64,000 nt of DNA from Archaeoglobaceae archaeon (GTDB taxonomy: Archaea; Halobacteriota; Archaeoglobi; Archaeoglobales; Archaeoglobaceae). Each line of letters starts with the position of its first letter. The first letter of the stretch is position 1. The stretch spans positions 21,044 through 85,043 of the forward strand of contig JAMOPJ010000046.1 of the NCBI GenBank assembly GCA_027064525.1. The letters run 5' to 3'. The position numbers and the translations under genes are program-made. The notes under the pieces are model-generated. The model was not told where the DNA came from. It worked only from the letters and a program-made list of their open reading frames with translations, and searched no databases. This document shows positions 63,293 to 64,000 of this stretch, piece after piece.

Positions 63293-63541
63293 TTACCAGT
63301 CCACTCTTTCCAGTGGAGAGATGAGAGCAGCCGATGAGAGAACTTTATTGACAGCATAGCTAACTAAAGCCGATGCTATCATCGTTGCGACAGATGTTGC
63401 TGCCCTTCTGATTGCCTGTGTGGCAAGCACTCTTGCAGCAGCCGCCGCTAGCGCTGATATTATACCCGTAACGCCAGCAGAATCTGCTGGCGGACCCCAT
63501 GCACTCTCAAGATACGTTGCAAGGGTTTCCACTTTTGCCAT
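63293..63541 (-). CDS. Ala-rich precursor peptide of the radical SAM cassette
   Basis: 82 residues from ATG 63541 (MAKVETLATYLESAWGPP); GGGGGTG is well placed for it, and a GTG three codons upstream is the alternative. A short charged N-terminal part is followed by a long Ala-rich amphipathic region (GIISALAAAAARVLATQAI, SVATMIASALVSYAVNKVL) and the tail ISPLERVDW. No Cys, so not a sactipeptide. Size, helicity and the C-terminal Trp recall circular bacteriocins such as AS-48. First gene of the cassette, making it the likely substrate. Confidence 0.7.
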   Translation of the reverse strand: MAKVETLATYLESAWGPPADSAGVTGIISALAAAAARVLATQAIRRAATSVATMIASALVSYAVNKVLSSAALISPLERVDW

Positions 63542-63640
63542 ATAATCCACACCCCCTATCGTTATCGTTCAACTCCTTTCATTCCCGCTACCAACACCTA
63601 TTATGTAAAACTAATATTTATTTATTTCTATACTAAAAAG

Positions 63641-63717
63641 TTTAGATAATAATTGAAAGCTTTAGGCATCATCTAAAGAATTTAGATATCGTCTAAACTC
63701 TTCATATATCATCTAAA
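63641..63717. promoter_or_regulatory. four-site operator array, 20-bp period
   Basis: Four imperfect palindromes begin at 63641, 63661, 63681 and 63701, exactly 20 bases apart. Best site: TTTAGATATCGTCTAAA (63681-63697); second TTTAGGCATCATCTAAA (63661-63677); outer sites keep one half (TTTAGAT at 63641, ATCTAAA at 63711). Consensus TTTAGATATCATCTAAA. It lies 100-176 bases upstream of the precursor peptide ATG. Two helical turns per repeat would place the bound regulators on one face. Confidence 0.75.
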
Positions 63718-63766
63718 CATTTTATACGGGAAATGAAAATAAATACTATCTGATCAGAAGTTTTAT

Positions 63767-63895
63767 ATGAAACACGTTTGGGTTTCCATACCTACTGCGA
63801 TATCTGGCACAATGAGACTATACATAGCCTATGTGTTAACCTCATCAAAGTCAGATAACATATTACTAATAGGGGTGGAGATTGTCAAGATGTAA
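63767..63895 (+). CDS. possible 42-residue ORF divergent from the cassette
   Basis: ATG 63767 (MKHVWVSIPTAISGTMRLY) to TAA 63893-63895. Hydrophobic and short; no family recognised and no strong ribosome binding site. It is divergent from the peptide cassette and shares the operator region. The remainder of 63896-64000 shows no convincing gene. It may be a remnant. Confidence 0.25.
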   Translation: MKHVWVSIPTAISGTMRLYIAYVLTSSKSDNILLIGVEIVKM

Positions 63896-64000
63896 TATTT
63901 TTATAGTAACAATTTATAAGGTTATGTAATAAAGCGAAGGATTTGAGCCAGCTTAGGGTAGATTTGAATTGCACTTTGTTTTTAGGGAATCTATTATAGA

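Noticed and set aside
1..64000. CRISPR array or integrated virus
   Set aside because: No regularly spaced direct repeats of 24-37 bases, no integrase, capsid or transposase genes seen; the only regular spacing is the four-site operator array at 63.6 kb.

Overview
The window is a chromosomal segment of a sulfate-reducing archaeon of the Archaeoglobus type. The evidence is an intact dsrA-dsrB-dsrD block followed by a ferredoxin gene, methenyl-tetrahydromethanopterin cyclohydrolase, an aIF5A/agmatinase pair, PAN, MBF1, archaeal GHMP shikimate and mevalonate kinases, CobY, archaeal TATA/BRE promoters with GGTGA-type ribosome binding sites, and box C/D sRNAs. I cannot fix the species from sequence alone.

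Layout. 1-9.7 kb: metallo-beta-lactamase (MBL)-fold hydrolases, an ATPase/nuclease-like pair, HemD, ProC, a BtuD/FecE-like ATPase with a fused C-terminal domain, an Lhr-type helicase and SUMT. 9.8-12.8 kb: the dissimilatory sulfite reductase block; HemD and SUMT nearby supply siroheme precursors. 12.9-16.2 kb: a regulator followed by HMG-CoA synthase, thiolase and the DUF35 scaffold of the mevalonate pathway (mevalonate kinase lies at 36.2 kb). 16.3-26.5 kb: housekeeping and cofactor genes (shikimate kinase, CobY, Pcm, TatD, Hps-RraA, radical SAM, agmatinase, aIF5A, two TatA/B proteins, MoaA, MobA). 26.6-39.1 kb: an accessory stretch with a cysteine-rich secreted peptide plus membrane partner, a second damaged copy of that arrangement under an almost identical promoter, regulators, secreted proteins and a secreted glycosidase-like gene, interspersed with hisD, aspS and mevalonate kinase. 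39.3-52.8 kb: SpoVG, VIT-like protein, LeuD, Mch, a zinc-ribbon/DUF2073/Era-like GTPase operon, ferredoxin, PurA, toxin-antitoxin modules, radical SAM proteins, GlmM, a fucose-isomerase-like protein, ACT and DUF2103 proteins. 52.9-59.4 kb: a PemK module, PIN/antitoxin remnants, MBF1, PAN and a run of broken surface-protein genes. 59.4-63.7 kb: a compact AT-rich four-gene cassette (Ala-rich peptide, radical SAM/SPASM-like enzyme, membrane protein, ABC ATPase) that looks like an archaeal RiPP or bacteriocin locus behind a 4 x 20-bp operator array.

Main points for follow-up: (i) the radical-SAM peptide cassette and its phased operators; (ii) the halocin-C8-like secreted cysteine-rich protein, ATGA-coupled to a membrane protein, with a second locus sharing promoter and signal peptide; (iii) at least six well-formed box C/D sRNAs, two of them antisense to the 3' ends of protein genes (hisD and the fucose-isomerase-like gene); (iv) a thiolase in the mevalonate operon with Asp where the catalytic Cys is expected; (v) in-frame stop codons inside otherwise continuous coding sequence. 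Frameshifts and stops fall only in accessory genes while all housekeeping genes are intact, so I read them as real decay rather than general sequencing error.
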